Both the position numbers and the translations under genes were made by a program. From Thermoplasmata archaeon (GTDB taxonomy: Archaea > Thermoplasmatota > Thermoplasmata > Lutacidiplasmatales > UBA184), in contig JAJZGO010000011.1 in assembly GCA_021798415.1 (NCBI GenBank), positions 1-26,836 of the forward strand: a stretch of DNA of 26,836 bases. The letters run 5' to 3'. The notes under the pieces were generated by a model. The model saw only the letters and a program-made list of their open reading frames with translations, was not told the DNA's origin and made no database searches. How positions within the stretch are numbered: the first letter of the stretch is position 1; each line of letters begins with the position of its first letter. Of the stretch, positions 13,601 through 23,200 are shown piece by piece.

Positions 13601-14365
13601 CTACCGCTCCTGCACGGTGCGCCGCGCCCAGTAGATGGCGAACAAGAAGAGCCCGACGGTCTCGACCGCGAGAGCGGCGGCGGCGAGGACGATCTGGCCG
13701 CCGGAGAGGCTCGTGACGCCCATCGCGTGCTGGACGAGCGCGGCGGCCGCGCTCGGCGGCATCAGAAGCACGACCGGGTCGAGCGGTTTGGGGAAGAGGC
13801 CGAACGGGTAGAAGACCGGCGGGAGGACCCCGAAGACGTTGAAGAACAGGCTCGCATACGCCCAGATCGCGCGGTTGTCGCGAAAGAACGTGGAGAAGAC
13901 GTAGCCGATCGACGCGGAGAACAGCCAGACCGCGGCCGCGAGGGCGAGCAGGAGCAGGCCGACGCCGACCGAGAGGTGGGCGATCGCGACCGTGATCGCC
14001 CCCAGGACGACGACCGGCGCCACGTAGACCGTGAGGATACCGCCCGAGAGGCCGAGGAAGTACCCCTCCGGCGAGAGCGGGCTCGCGAGGTAGAGGTCGT
14101 TCGCCTTGTGGTCGATGCGGATGTACGCCGCCTCGTTCAGCACCCGGGAGCCCATCACGAACATCGAGAACAGGATCGCGCCGACCAGCGCGACCCCCAG
14201 GAGCGACGGGTCGAGGATGAGCACGAAGACGAGGAGGACCCCCTGGACGACCATCGACGTGGCCATCGCGAGGCTCTCGTGCGCCTGGACGAGGGTCTCG
14301 GTCCAGAGGAACGCCGCGAGGCCCCGGAACGGGCGGCCCTCCACGTCGGCCCCGCTAGTCCTCAT
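13601..14365 (-). CDS. ABC-2 type transporter permease (first permease of operon)
   Basis: A 254-residue membrane protein with about six spans, paralogous in layout to the permease downstream of it. Characteristic parts are ILFSMFVMGSRVLNEAAYIRIDHKANDLYLASPLSPEGYFLGL (in segments, residues about 65-107) and the FNVFGVLPPVFYPFGLFP loop, which parallels the LSPLYYPISALPP loop of its neighbour. The start overlaps the end of the ATPase gene by 11 bases, and its stop abuts the next start, so all three genes are one tightly packed operon. Confidence 0.85.
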   Translation of the reverse strand: MRTSGADVEGRPFRGLAAFLWTETLVQAHESLAMATSMVVQGVLLVFVLILDPSLLGVALVGAILFSMFVMGSRVLNEAAYIRIDHKANDLYLASPLSPEGYFLGLSGGILTVYVAPVVVLGAITVAIAHLSVGVGLLLLALAAAVWLFSASIGYVFSTFFRDNRAIWAYASLFFNVFGVLPPVFYPFGLFPKPLDPVVLLMPPSAAAALVQHAMGVTSLSGGQIVLAAAALAVETVGLFLFAIYWARRTVQER

Positions 14366-15284
14366 CGATCGACCGCCCGACGACCCGAAGGAACGCCTCT
14401 TCGAGCGTCACCGGTCCGACCGTCGCGACCAGGCGCTGACGGACCGCGAGCTCCATGAGCTCGCCGAGGCGTTCGGGGGGAACGATGATGGTGAGGTGGG
14501 AACCGTCGACCACCGACGACCCGAACGAGCGGAACGACTCCGCGAGGGCGCCTCCCCCGGGCATCGTCACCTTGAGCGTGCCGCCGACCGACCGCTTCAG
14601 GTCGTCGGCGGTGCCCGTCACGAGGACCCGGCCGCGCTCGATGATGTAGAGGCGGTCGCTGAGCGCCTCCGCCTCGTCGAGGTAGTGCGTCGTGAGCAGG
14701 ATGGTCGAACCGCGCCGGGTGAGCTCGCGCAGCGATTCCCAGACGTCCCGGCGGGCGAAGGGGTCCATGCCGATCGATGGTTCGTCGAGGAAGAGGAGCG
14801 GGGCCTCGGTCGCGATCACCGTCGCCACCATCGTCCGCTGGCGCTGGCCTCCCGAGAGCGTGATCGCGAGGCGGTCGGCGATCTCGGTGAGCCCCATCCG
14901 GCCGAGCGCCTCCTCCGTTCGCGACCGGGCCGTTTCGCGCGCCAGCCCCCGCGCCCGGAGGTACGTGTAGACCTGCTCCCGGGGGGTCAGGTGGAAGAAC
15001 GGCTTGCCTTCCTGCGGAACGACGGCGATGTACGGCCGGGCCCGCTCGGGGGTCCGGGCGATATCGTATCCGAAGACCTCGATCGACCCCGAGGTGGGGC
15101 GCAGGAGCGTCGAGGCGATCTTGAGGAACGTCGTCTTCCCGGCGCCGTTGCGCCCGAGCAGCGCGACCCGCTCGCCCCGACGGACGTTGAGCGAGACGCC
15201 CGCGAGGGCTTCGACGGGAGGAGCCCCCTTGCTCGTGTAGACCTTGCGCAGGTCCTGGCTGCGCAGCGCCTCGTCGTCGCCCAT
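14355..15284 (-). CDS. ABC-2 exporter ATPase
   Basis: A 309-residue ABC ATPase of the drug/polysaccharide exporter (CcmA/DrrA-like) class. Visible are Walker A GRNGAGKTT (residues 44-52), Q-loop VVPQEGKPF, signature LSGGQRQR, Walker B LLFLDEPSIGMDP, and the switch His in LLTTHYLDEAE. A C-terminal DrrA-like domain of about 80 residues follows and ends VGPVTLEEAFLRVVGR. All catalytic motifs are intact, unlike the broken ATPase at 9237-9740. ATG at 15284 is preferred; a GTG two codons earlier (15290) is possible. A TATA-like ATAACTAGAT at 15311-15320 lies about 31 bases upstream and would drive the three-gene operon. Confidence 0.93.
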   Translation of the reverse strand: MGDDEALRSQDLRKVYTSKGAPPVEALAGVSLNVRRGERVALLGRNGAGKTTFLKIASTLLRPTSGSIEVFGYDIARTPERARPYIAVVPQEGKPFFHLTPREQVYTYLRARGLARETARSRTEEALGRMGLTEIADRLAITLSGGQRQRTMVATVIATEAPLLFLDEPSIGMDPFARRDVWESLRELTRRGSTILLTTHYLDEAEALSDRLYIIERGRVLVTGTADDLKRSVGGTLKVTMPGGGALAESFRSFGSSVVDGSHLTIIVPPERLGELMELAVRQRLVATVGPVTLEEAFLRVVGRSIDED

Positions 15285-15308
15285 GGGCACGGCCCGACCT
15301 ACCGAGGC

Positions 15309-15320
15309 GTATCTAGTTAT
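15309..15320 (-). promoter_or_regulatory. TATA-like element for the ABC-2 operon
   Basis: Minus-strand ATAACTAGATAC lies about 31 bases upstream of the ATPase ATG and is the only AT-rich run in the gap. Confidence 0.5.
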
Positions 15321-15371
15321 CGAGTCGGCGGCGCGCCGGCCCGGGCTCGCGACCGTCGCGCGGGCGCCGAC

Positions 15372-15770
15372 CTAGTGCGACCCGCAGCCGCACCCGCCAC
15401 CGTTCGAGGCGTTCGACCCGCAGGAGCCGCAGCCACCGGCCTGTCCGGCCGCGTCGGGCTCGGGAAGGTTCGGGTTGGTGACCTTGAAGCCGGACTCGCG
15501 CAGGTCCTCGACATAGTCGACGATCGCCCCGTCGACGAACGGCGCGCTGGTCGGGTCGACGAGGAGGGAGACACCGTCGACCCGCACGACCTCGTCGTCG
15601 GGCCGCGGTTTGGCGAAGGCCAGACCGAACTGGACGGCTCCGCCGCCGCCTCCGCAGCACCCGCCGCCGCCCGGCTGGGCGTACAGGCGGACCCCCACCT
15701 CGGGCTTCTGGCCGCGCATGAGCGTCTTGACCTGCTGGACCGCCGGAGCGCGGACCTCGATACGGACCAT
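15372..15770 (-). CDS. A-type Fe-S carrier-like protein (IscA/HesB fold) with expanded Cys/Gly tail
   Basis: A 132-residue protein with the IscA/HesB core: IEVRAPAVQQVKTLM, GVRLYAQ, then VQFGLAFAKPRPDDEVVRVDGVSLLVDPTSAPFVDGAIVDYVED (in segments, residues about 46-89) and SGFKVTNPN. The normal ligand pattern is altered. Where IscA has a single Cys in GCSG this protein has Cys38-Cys39 embedded in a poly-Gly run. The usual CGCG after NPN is replaced by a tail with C114, C117, C127 and C129, ending GCGCGSH. It may carry or sense an Fe-S cluster or other metal. The ATG at 15770 has a GTGAGGAG Shine-Dalgarno sequence seven bases upstream, and the run CCTTAAACC about 38 bases upstream is a TATA candidate. 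Five additional upstream codons are possible but unlikely. Confidence 0.72.
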   Translation of the reverse strand: MVRIEVRAPAVQQVKTLMRGQKPEVGVRLYAQPGGGGCCGGGGGAVQFGLAFAKPRPDDEVVRVDGVSLLVDPTSAPFVDGAIVDYVEDLRESGFKVTNPNLPEPDAAGQAGGCGSCGSNASNGGGCGCGSH

Positions 15771-15890
15771 CGTCGTTCTCCTCACCCTGAGCAGCCCGGT
15801 GGGGGGTTTAAGGCCTCTGCCGCGCCGCGCGCGACATTCGTGGATTCCGGGGCGACCGCCGGCGGCGGCCGGCCCTGAGGCGTCGGGCCG

Positions 15891-17612
15891 TCACGGCCGC
15901 TGGGGTCCGGTCGGCTCGTCGAGCTCGTCCGTCCCGACCGACTCGACCTTCGGAAGCTCGTGGGTCCCGGTGAACGTCTCGGGCAGCACGGGTTGCCAGA
16001 GGCCGGGCGCGCGCGAGAGGTCGACCGGTCCGATGCCCGGGGACGCTTCCCTCCAGCAGAGCCGGGCGAGCCGCTCATACAACCGTGCGGGCAGGCCGAT
16101 CGACGAGCCGATCTGGCGCACGTCCTCCCGGGTGAGCTCCCCGATCAGCGCGAGGACGACGAAGTAGACCGCGAAGCCGAGCGCGACCGCCGCAGCGAGC
16201 TGGTAGTATCGGCCGTGCGGGAGGAACCGGTTGAACTCGGAGATCACCCAGAACGACCCCGCGGCACTGAGTACGATGCTCGCGATCGAACGGGGCTGGA
16301 TGTGCACGCGGATCAGGACCTCCATGAAGTACGTGTTGAGGGTCACCGCCGCGGCCGACGAGAGGAGCACCGCCACCGACCCGGCGACCAACCCTTCGCT
16401 CCGCGGCAGGAGCCCCCACGGGGGCATCAGTACCCCGATCGCAGCGAACAGGACGGCGACCTGGGTCGCCGTGATGTAGAGCTCGAGCCGTTGCCGCCCG
16501 ATCGCGTTGATCCCCGACTGCATGATCTGGCTCAGCGCGAGCGGTACCGCGCCGACGACCAGGATGGCGAGCGGGAGCGAACCCGCCTGGGCGTACGCGG
16601 CGTTCGCGAAGACGTTCAGGAACACCGTCCGGTAGGTCACGAGCGCGACCACGCCCGGCACGATCAGCATCGCCGAATACCGCAACGCCTGCCAGATCCC
16701 CCGGCGTATCCCGTCGAACTCTCGCCGCTGGTGGAGTCCGGCCAGGTACGGGAAGAGGGGCGTCGTCACGGCCGCAGGGAGCGAGAGGACCAGGATCCGC
16801 CACCCGTTCGCCGCGAGGAAGTAGGTGAGCTGGCCGACGCCGAGCTTCGCGTTGATGACGAGCGGGATCAGGTTCGTGACGATGTAGCCGAGGACGAGGC
16901 TGCCCATGAGCGGCCAGGCGAACCGAAAGAGCCCGACGACCTCCGTCCAGCGGAACTTGCGCAGGCGCCCGACGACCGCCGGTAGGCAGAACACCATCGA
17001 GACGACCGCCCCGAGGACGTAGGCGATCGTGATCCCCTGGATCGTCGGGTCGTAGAACGAGACGATGACGATCACCGGGAGGCGGGCCGTCGCTTCGAGC
17101 AGGGAGGGGTACTGGGCCCGGACCGAGTTCCCGAGGCCGATGAAGAGCTGGTTGTAGACCGACGAGAACGACCAGAGCAGCGGCAGGAACAGGAAGATCC
17201 CGAGCGAGGTCAGGTTCGCCCCTCCGGACGCGATCGGCGCCCCTCCGAGGGAGAGCGGGGCGATGACGAAGATGCCGACCCCGGCGAGGCCGACCATCAG
17301 CATCCGGACGAGAAGGTAGGCGGAGATGTTGTCCGTCGGGGGTTTGCCGCGGGCGAGGAAGTAGGTGAACGCGGTCCCGAGCCGGAGGTCCCCGACGCCG
17401 TTGATCGACGAGCCGATCAGCAAGAAGAGCTGGACGGTTCCGACGATGTCCCGCCCGCTGCTGCTCGCCCCGATCACGTGGTACAGGAAGAAGCTCGCGA
17501 CCACGCCGATCCCCTGGGTGACGACGCTCGCGGTGAACACCGCCCCCGAACTCAGGGTCAACGAGTGCTTGGCCCGGGGAATCCCGGCCCCTTTCGGCAA
17601 CGACACGCTCAT
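15891..17612 (-). CDS. Wzx/MATE-type lipid-linked glycan flippase
   Basis: A 573-residue polytopic membrane protein of the MOP (multidrug/oligosaccharidyl-lipid/polysaccharide) superfamily with about 14 hydrophobic spans. The opening SSGAVFTASVVTQGIGVVASFFLYHVIG and the ALSQIMQSGINAIGRQRLEL segment are typical of polysaccharide-biosynthesis (Wzx-like) members. Its likely job is to flip a lipid-linked sugar across the membrane, for example for N-glycans or surface polysaccharide, which suits the sequon-rich exported proteins in this window. No glycosyltransferases are next to it. A hydrophilic C-terminal tail of about 50 residues is present. ATG at 17612 is chosen over a TTG at 17648. A TATA-like GGCATAAGAA (17661-17670) would leave a leader of about 25 nt. 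Confidence 0.82.
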   Translation of the reverse strand: MSVSLPKGAGIPRAKHSLTLSSGAVFTASVVTQGIGVVASFFLYHVIGASSSGRDIVGTVQLFLLIGSSINGVGDLRLGTAFTYFLARGKPPTDNISAYLLVRMLMVGLAGVGIFVIAPLSLGGAPIASGGANLTSLGIFLFLPLLWSFSSVYNQLFIGLGNSVRAQYPSLLEATARLPVIVIVSFYDPTIQGITIAYVLGAVVSMVFCLPAVVGRLRKFRWTEVVGLFRFAWPLMGSLVLGYIVTNLIPLVINAKLGVGQLTYFLAANGWRILVLSLPAAVTTPLFPYLAGLHQRREFDGIRRGIWQALRYSAMLIVPGVVALVTYRTVFLNVFANAAYAQAGSLPLAILVVGAVPLALSQIMQSGINAIGRQRLELYITATQVAVLFAAIGVLMPPWGLLPRSEGLVAGSVAVLLSSAAAVTLNTYFMEVLIRVHIQPRSIASIVLSAAGSFWVISEFNRFLPHGRYYQLAAAVALGFAVYFVVLALIGELTREDVRQIGSSIGLPARLYERLARLCWREASPGIGPVDLSRAPGLWQPVLPETFTGTHELPKVESVGTDELDEPTGPQRP

Positions 17613-17660
17613 CCGCCCGCGAGCCTCAAAATCGTCCGAGCGGCCCAAGGCGGGACCCGC

Positions 17661-17670
17661 TTCTTATGCC
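17661..17670 (-). promoter_or_regulatory. TATA-like element for the flippase gene
   Basis: Minus-strand GGCATAAGAA sits about 53 bases upstream of the ATG at 17612. A second AT run, CGATTTTGAG at 17626-17635, is too near the ATG for a leadered start. Confidence 0.35.
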
Positions 17671-17697
17671 CGTCGCTCGACCGAGACGGCCCGGGGT

Positions 17698-18102
17698 CTA
17701 GGACCCCGGCCGCGAGGTCGGAGGGAGCTCCTCCGACCGACGCTCGATGAGCTCGACCCACACGCCGTCCGGATCGGAGAGGAACGCGAGCCGTTCGGGA
17801 GGTTCCGAGAACGCGGGGATGCGAAGCCGGGCCCCCAGCGTGACGAGCCGCGCGACGGTGGCGTCGAGGTCGTCGACCCGGAACCCGAGGTGGTCGAGCT
17901 CGTCCCCTTCCCGGTACGGCGGGTCACCGGGGTAGTAGTTGAGCTCCAGGACGACCCCCGTCGCAGGGTCCTGAAGTTCCTGCCAGGTCCCGCCGGCCGC
18001 CATCCGCCCGGTCGGACCCCGTCGCAGGCCGAGCCCTTCGGTGTAGAAGCGGATCGACCGGGCGAGGTCGCGAACCCGGATCCCGGTGTACTCGAGCGGC
18101 AT
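17698..18102 (-). CDS. VOC-fold protein (glyoxalase I-like)
   Basis: A 134-residue single-module vicinal-oxygen-chelate protein. Metal-site and fold signatures are YTGIRVRDLARSIRFYTEGLGL (first strand and helix), VVLELNYYPGDPP, the His in ELDHLGFRVDDLDATV, and FLSDPDGVWVELIE with its terminal Glu. The pattern is that of lactoylglutathione lyase-like proteins, but archaea generally lack glutathione, so a different substrate is likely. The GLGL segment also occurs in the VOC half of the YCII-VOC protein at 4568-5329. Divergent from the MarR gene, with about 165 bases between the starts. An AT-poor TATA candidate (CGTAAGGC) lies near 18147. Confidence 0.82.
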   Translation of the reverse strand: MPLEYTGIRVRDLARSIRFYTEGLGLRRGPTGRMAAGGTWQELQDPATGVVLELNYYPGDPPYREGDELDHLGFRVDDLDATVARLVTLGARLRIPAFSEPPERLAFLSDPDGVWVELIERRSEELPPTSRPGS

Positions 18103-18231
18103 GGAGAGCGTGGACGGCAGGTCCCCGAGCGACGGACGGAACCATGAGCCTTACGCTCGGTCCGCCGACGGGCCGAGAGGCGGCGGACCGATCGCCCGGG
18201 GCCCGGACGTGGTCCCCCGGCCGCGTCCAGT

Positions 18232-18263
18232 AAGGCTTATCTAACTATTCAAATGGCTTAACT
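18232..18263 (+). promoter_or_regulatory. AT-rich promoter with direct repeats upstream of the MarR-MFS operon
   Basis: A 30-base AT-rich block directly before the MarR ATG holds GGCTTA twice, at 18234-18239 and 18255-18260, exactly 21 bases apart (two helical turns), and TAACT twice at 18242-18246 and 18259-18263. A TATA-like CTTATCTAAC lies within it, about 25-30 bases before the ATG. The arrangement suits autoregulation by the MarR protein; this is inference. Confidence 0.5.
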
Positions 18264-18267
18264 GTCC

Positions 18268-18747
18268 ATGCCTTCGGAATCCCGTTCCGCCCGCCCCGAG
18301 CTCTGGCCCGCCCTGCGCGACGCCCTCGCGGAGACCCGCCTCCTGGGCGCTCAGCTCCTCCGTCGCCACCGGCTCTCGGTCGGGCGATACTTCACGCTCC
18401 ATTGGATCGCCTCGGCCGACGGGCGACGCCTCTCGGCGCTGGCGGAGGAGTTCGGGATCTCGCGTCCCGCCGCCACGGCGATCGTCGCGTCGCTCGAGAC
18501 CCACGGCTGGGTGCGGCGGGAACGGACGGTGGCGGACCGCCGGGGGGTCGTCGTCCGCACCACCCCCAAGGCAGCGGCGTTGATGCGCGAGCTCGATCGA
18601 GACCTCGAACGGATCGTCCGCCGTTCCACGGAGTCGGTGCCGACGGCCCGGCGGCTCGCCACCGTCGAGACGATCGACCTCGCCCGGCGCGGCATGCACG
18701 CGTGGCGCGAACGGGGCGCGTCCCACCGGTCCGGGGTCCCCCGATGA
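18268..18747 (+). CDS. MarR-family transcriptional regulator
   Basis: A 159-residue winged-helix protein of the MarR type, expected to bind DNA as a dimer and release it on binding a small phenolic or drug-like ligand. The N-terminal dimer helix (LRDALAETRLLGAQLLRRH) is followed by the winged helix: SALAEEFGISRPAATAIVASLETHGWVRRE (in pieces, about residues 57-87), and the wing VADRRGVVVRTTPKAAAL with the DRR...T pattern of the family. The stop overlaps the efflux gene start as ATGA, so the two are coupled. Likely regulates itself and the transporter. Confidence 0.9.
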   Translation: MPSESRSARPELWPALRDALAETRLLGAQLLRRHRLSVGRYFTLHWIASADGRRLSALAEEFGISRPAATAIVASLETHGWVRRERTVADRRGVVVRTTPKAAALMRELDRDLERIVRRSTESVPTARRLATVETIDLARRGMHAWRERGASHRSGVPR

Positions 18748-20246
18748 CCGAGGCGGCGCCGTCGGCCCCGCTCGCGAGCGGAGTCCGCACGAAGGAGACC
18801 TTCGACCGCGCGTACGCCTGGCGCGTGATGGGGATCCTCGCGGCTCTCGTCACCCTGGTCCTCTACGTCGAGGGAATGCTGACCCCCTCGCTCCCCGCGA
18901 TCGAGTCCGAGTTCAAGATCACCGTGGGCCAGGCGAGCCTCATCCTCTCGGCGTACATCGTGACCGGCGTCGCGCTGAGCCCGGTGGTCGGGAAGCTCGG
19001 CGACATCTACGGCAAGAAGAAGGTCCTCGGCATCGTGGTGGCGATCTACGCCGTCTGCGTGTCCGTCACCGGGTTTTCCCCGTCGTTCCCGTTCATGGTC
19101 GCCGCCCGGGCGTTCCAGGGCATCGGGCTCACGATCTTCCCGATCGGGATGAGCCTCGGCCGCGAGGAGTTCCCCCGGGAGCTCGTCCCGCGCTTCCAGG
19201 GGCTCCTGAGCGCGATGTTCGGCGTCGGGTTCGCCGTCAGCCTCCCGCTCGGGGCGTGGGTCTCGAACACGTACGGATGGCGAACGACGTACCACTCGGC
19301 GATCCCGTTCGTCGTCCTGCTCGCGGTCCTCGTCTTCCTCTTCGTCCGGGAGTCCCCCTACCGGCGTCCCGAAACGCGCGTCGACTACGTCGGAGCCGCC
19401 CTCCTCGGGCTCTCGCTGACCGCTTTCGTCCTCGCGCTCTCGGAAGGTCCGACCTGGGGCTGGTCCGCCCTCCCCACGCTCGGCCTGCTCGGGACCGGGG
19501 TCGCCCTCCTCGTGCCGCTCGTCGGGTTCGAGCGTCGGTACCGGGCCCGAGGCGGCGAGGCGATCCTCGACTTTCGCCTCCTTCGCCAACGCAACGTCCT
19601 TGTCACGAACGTGGTCGGCGCGGTGTCGGGCCTCGGCATGTACCTCGCCCTTCTGTCGATGACCTACCTTTTCGAGATCCCGAAGCCCGTGGGGTACGGG
19701 CAGGACATCCTCGGGGCCGGCATCTACCTCGTTCCCCTCGCGGTCGGCATGCTGATCTTCGCCCCCATGGCGGGAGTCCTCGTGTCCCGCATCGGAACGC
19801 GCCCGATGACCGCGATCGGCGCGGCCGTGACCGCGGTGGCCTTCCTCCTCGCGATCCCCTCCCAGCCGCTCGCCTCCCGCTGGGTCGTCGAATTCTTCGT
19901 CGGCGCGGGGATCGGGATCGTGAACGCGGGGATGATCAACATGCTCGTCCTCACGGTCGACCCCCGCGAGATGGGGCTCGCGACCTCGCTCTCCTCGGTG
20001 TTCCGCAACATCGGCAGCTCGGTCGGAGCGCCGCTGTCGGGGTCGCTATTGGCGACCTACGCGATCACCGTCTACGGCCAGTCGGTCCCGACGTACGTCG
20101 CCTTCGAGTGGTCGTTCGGGCTCGCCGCCGCCGCGTTCGTCTTCGCGGGAGTCTTCATCATGTTCGGCCGGGAGGTCCTCGGCCAGAAAGCCACCTCGCC
20201 GAAGCCGGTGGCCGAACCGCCGGGCTTACCCTCGGCCGGCGAGTGA
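18744..20246 (+). CDS. MFS multidrug efflux transporter (DHA2-like)
   Basis: A 500-residue major facilitator protein with 12-14 spans; the length favours the 14-span DHA2 class. Key signs are LYVEGMLTPSLPAIESEF in span 1 (D-type position), LSAYIVTGVALSPVVGKLGDIYGKKKVLG (motif A, G-x-LGDIYGKKK), RAFQGIGLTIFPIGMSL (motif B), and the GFAVSLPLGAWVSNTYGWRTTY stretch equivalent to motif C and the following loop. It would export hydrophobic compounds against the proton gradient. The ATG lies within the MarR stop (4-base overlap), so the open frame further upstream is not coding. The stop is 18 bases from the stop of the convergent PKD gene. Confidence 0.92.
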   Translation: MTEAAPSAPLASGVRTKETFDRAYAWRVMGILAALVTLVLYVEGMLTPSLPAIESEFKITVGQASLILSAYIVTGVALSPVVGKLGDIYGKKKVLGIVVAIYAVCVSVTGFSPSFPFMVAARAFQGIGLTIFPIGMSLGREEFPRELVPRFQGLLSAMFGVGFAVSLPLGAWVSNTYGWRTTYHSAIPFVVLLAVLVFLFVRESPYRRPETRVDYVGAALLGLSLTAFVLALSEGPTWGWSALPTLGLLGTGVALLVPLVGFERRYRARGGEAILDFRLLRQRNVLVTNVVGAVSGLGMYLALLSMTYLFEIPKPVGYGQDILGAGIYLVPLAVGMLIFAPMAGVLVSRIGTRPMTAIGAAVTAVAFLLAIPSQPLASRWVVEFFVGAGIGIVNAGMINMLVLTVDPREMGLATSLSSVFRNIGSSVGAPLSGSLLATYAITVYGQSVPTYVAFEWSFGLAAAAFVFAGVFIMFGREVLGQKATSPKPVAEPPGLPSAGE

Positions 20247-20264
20247 GCGCGGCGGGCGCTCCGC

Positions 20265-23200
20265 TCAACGATCCGGCGCCCGGGGAGGCGGCCCGCCCTC
20301 CCGACGTCGCCGGGCGCCGACCGCGTACAGGATCCCCCCGGCGGCGATCAGCCCGACCGCGAGCAGGCCGAGGAGGAACGAGGAGCTCGCGAGGAACGCG
20401 ATCGGCGACGGCGCTCCCACCGCGACGAACCGGACGGGTTCCCGGACCGGCTGGCCGGCCACCGTCAGGACCCCGCTCGCGTTCGCGACCGAGTAGCCGC
20501 TCACGATCCCGACCGTGTAGGAGTACGACCCGTCCGCGAGCTCGACGACGATCGCGGAGGAGTTCGAGCTGTACGCTCGCCCCCCGACGACCACGCTCCA
20601 CACGGTAGGGGACCCGAGGCCGGATTCCAGGAATGTGACCGCGTAGAGCATGGGCGCGAACGCGATCGGGACGATCTCGCTCGAGGTCGTCACCGTCACG
20701 TTCCCGCGGACCGGCGCGGAGGAGTACCCGGGCGGAGGCGTGACGGCGAACGGGTACGTCCCGATCGTCACCGTGAAGTTCGCGAACCTCCCCGTGGTGT
20801 TCGCGACGCTCGTCCCCAGCGCGACGGACCAGGGGGCCGCCGTCGGAAGTCCGCTCGCCTCGAACGCGACCGACCCGACCGACGGAGAGAACGCGATCGT
20901 GAGGTTCGCCCCCGCCCCGGCGACCGTGAGGAGGCCAATGGAGGGTATGGCGGCGTACCCCGCGGGCGGTCCGATCGCGTAGGCGTACGAGCCGTTGCCC
21001 GCCGAGAACGCGAGGGCGCCGGTCGCCGTCGAACGGTTGACGGAATCGAAGCGCACCGACCAGGCGAGGCCGCCGGGGAGCGTCGTCTCGAGGAACGTCA
21101 CGGGATAGACCACCGGAACGAAGGCGACCGGGACGCTCACCGCGGCGCCGGCCACGGTGACGTTCCCGTGGGCCGCGGTCGGCCGGTAGCTCGAATTCGC
21201 CACCCCGATCGAATAGGCGTGCGACCCGTTGGGGAGCGCGAACTCGAGGCTGCTCGAGGTCGTCGACCCGGTGAGCCCGTCGACCGACACGTTCCAGCGG
21301 GCGCCTCCCGCGAGCCCGGTCTCGTTGAAGTACACCGGGAACTCCGTCGCGGAGGTCACGACCACGGTGACGGACGACGAGGCGGTCGCGCGCGATGCGT
21401 CGACCGCTCGGACGACGGCCACGTACGCGCCCGCAGCCGCGTACGTGTGCGTCGGGTCCTGCGCGGTGCTCGACCCGCCGTCGCCGAAGGCCCAGAGGAA
21501 CGACACCGGGGAGGTCCCCCCCGTCGTCGCTGCCGTGAAGCGGACCGTGAGCGGCGCCGGGCCCGAGCTGGGCGTCGCCGTCGCAAGGACGGCCAGCGGC
21601 GCGGCGACGCTGACCGTCACGCTCGCCGTCGTGACGTTCGTGCCGGAGTCCCTTACGGTGAGGTTCGCCCCATACACTCCGGGTGCGGTGTAGGTGTGGG
21701 TCGGGTTCGCCCCGGAGCCCGTGGTGCCGTCTCCGAACGTCCAGGCGTAGGAGTACGGGGGTCGGCCGCCCGAGGCGGTACCGCCGAAGGTCACGGCGAG
21801 CGGAGCGTCCCCCGAGACGGGCGACGCGGAGGCCGAGGCCGCCAGGGGGGCGGGCGACGCGCAGGACAACGTGACCGAAAGACGGTCGGCCGCCCCGGTC
21901 GCCAGGTACACGAATCGGCTCGCGTTCGTGCATCCGGCCGCCGACACGTTGAGCCAGTACGGCCCTTCGGCGAACTCTCCAACGGCCGTTCCGTTCGGGG
22001 CGACCACCAGAGGGCTCGTCCCGCCCACCGGGTTCAGCTCCACGGTCGCGTTGGCCGGAGAAACGGTGGCCGCGAGGGTCCCCCACGGCGCGGGCTCGAC
22101 GCGGGTCGCGAACTGACCCTGCGCGTTGTGCGCCGCCGGGAACTGGTACTCCGTGCCGTAGGCGTGGGTGGCGTTCGCCACGACGGCCGCGCCGAAGGTG
22201 AACGAGTACGACCCGCCGCGGTACTGGTAGAACGGGTACATGCAGTAGGACGACGGGGAGAACGAGGGAGTTCCGCACGACGAAGCGTTCACCTCCGCTT
22301 CGCCCCCGGCCGACGAGCTGAACCCGATCGTTGACGGGTAGGACGGGCTCGTCGGCCCCCCGAGCAGGGGAAGCGAGAGTTCGAGCGGGCCGAGGAGCGG
22401 CCAGCCGCCGGGCCAGTAGCTGTCGCAGGGGTTGGAGAGGGCCGGAGCGCACGTCGCACCCGAGACGTCGTGACCGATCTCGTAGGCGAAGGCGATCGCC
22501 CCCGGGTTGCTCGCTCCCCAGCTCAGCGTGCTCGAGGCCGTCGCCGTCGAGTAGTAGGGCGAGAGGACGAGGGATCCCGAGACGAGCGTGACCGAACCGC
22601 TCTGGCCGGTGGAGGCGTCGGCCGCGGAGAGATGCCAGCCCTGGGTGGAGCTCTGGGCGACTCCGCTGTAGTTCACGAAGACCCGGTCCCCGCTGTGCAT
22701 CACCAGGATCGCGCCCGAAGAACCGGCCGCATCGAGCGGGCCCGCGAACGCCGCGTTCTCGACCGCCGAGGAACCGTTGAGCTGAAGCTGCCAGACGATC
22801 GCGCAGGCGAACCACTCGTTCGACCCGGGGGTCGGGTTCGGAGCGTAGGCGCCGTTCGGCAGGCAATCGGAGGCGCCGCTTCCCGGTCCGGTGTACGACG
22901 GAGGGGCCGGATAGAACTGGAACTCGAGGAACGCCTGCAGGTTCCCGGCGGTGCTGTTCGCGTCGCGGACCACCCCACCGAACCAGAGCGTCGCGAAGAA
23001 CTGCCCCTGGGCGTACGTGGCCCCGTCGTCGGACGGGAGGACGATGCGGAAACTCGCGTTAGCGCCCGAGCCGGGAGCGCTCGAGCGGTAACTCACGGTG
23101 GGCTCGTCGTGACCGTAACAATAGCTGGGGCTGTAGCTGGCCCAGATCGACGACGACCAGAGGACCCCGTCGCAGTTGAGCGTCGAGCCGTTGGGACTCG

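Noticed and set aside
14106..15878. A 590-codon plus-strand frame antisense to the ABC-2 operon
   Set aside because: Lies opposite genes with intact ABC motifs and has a charged low-complexity sequence.
20158..22866. A 902-codon minus-strand frame overlapping the PKD gene in another frame
   Set aside because: Composed almost only of Arg, Gly, Pro and Val; no motif. The PKD frame has clear domains.
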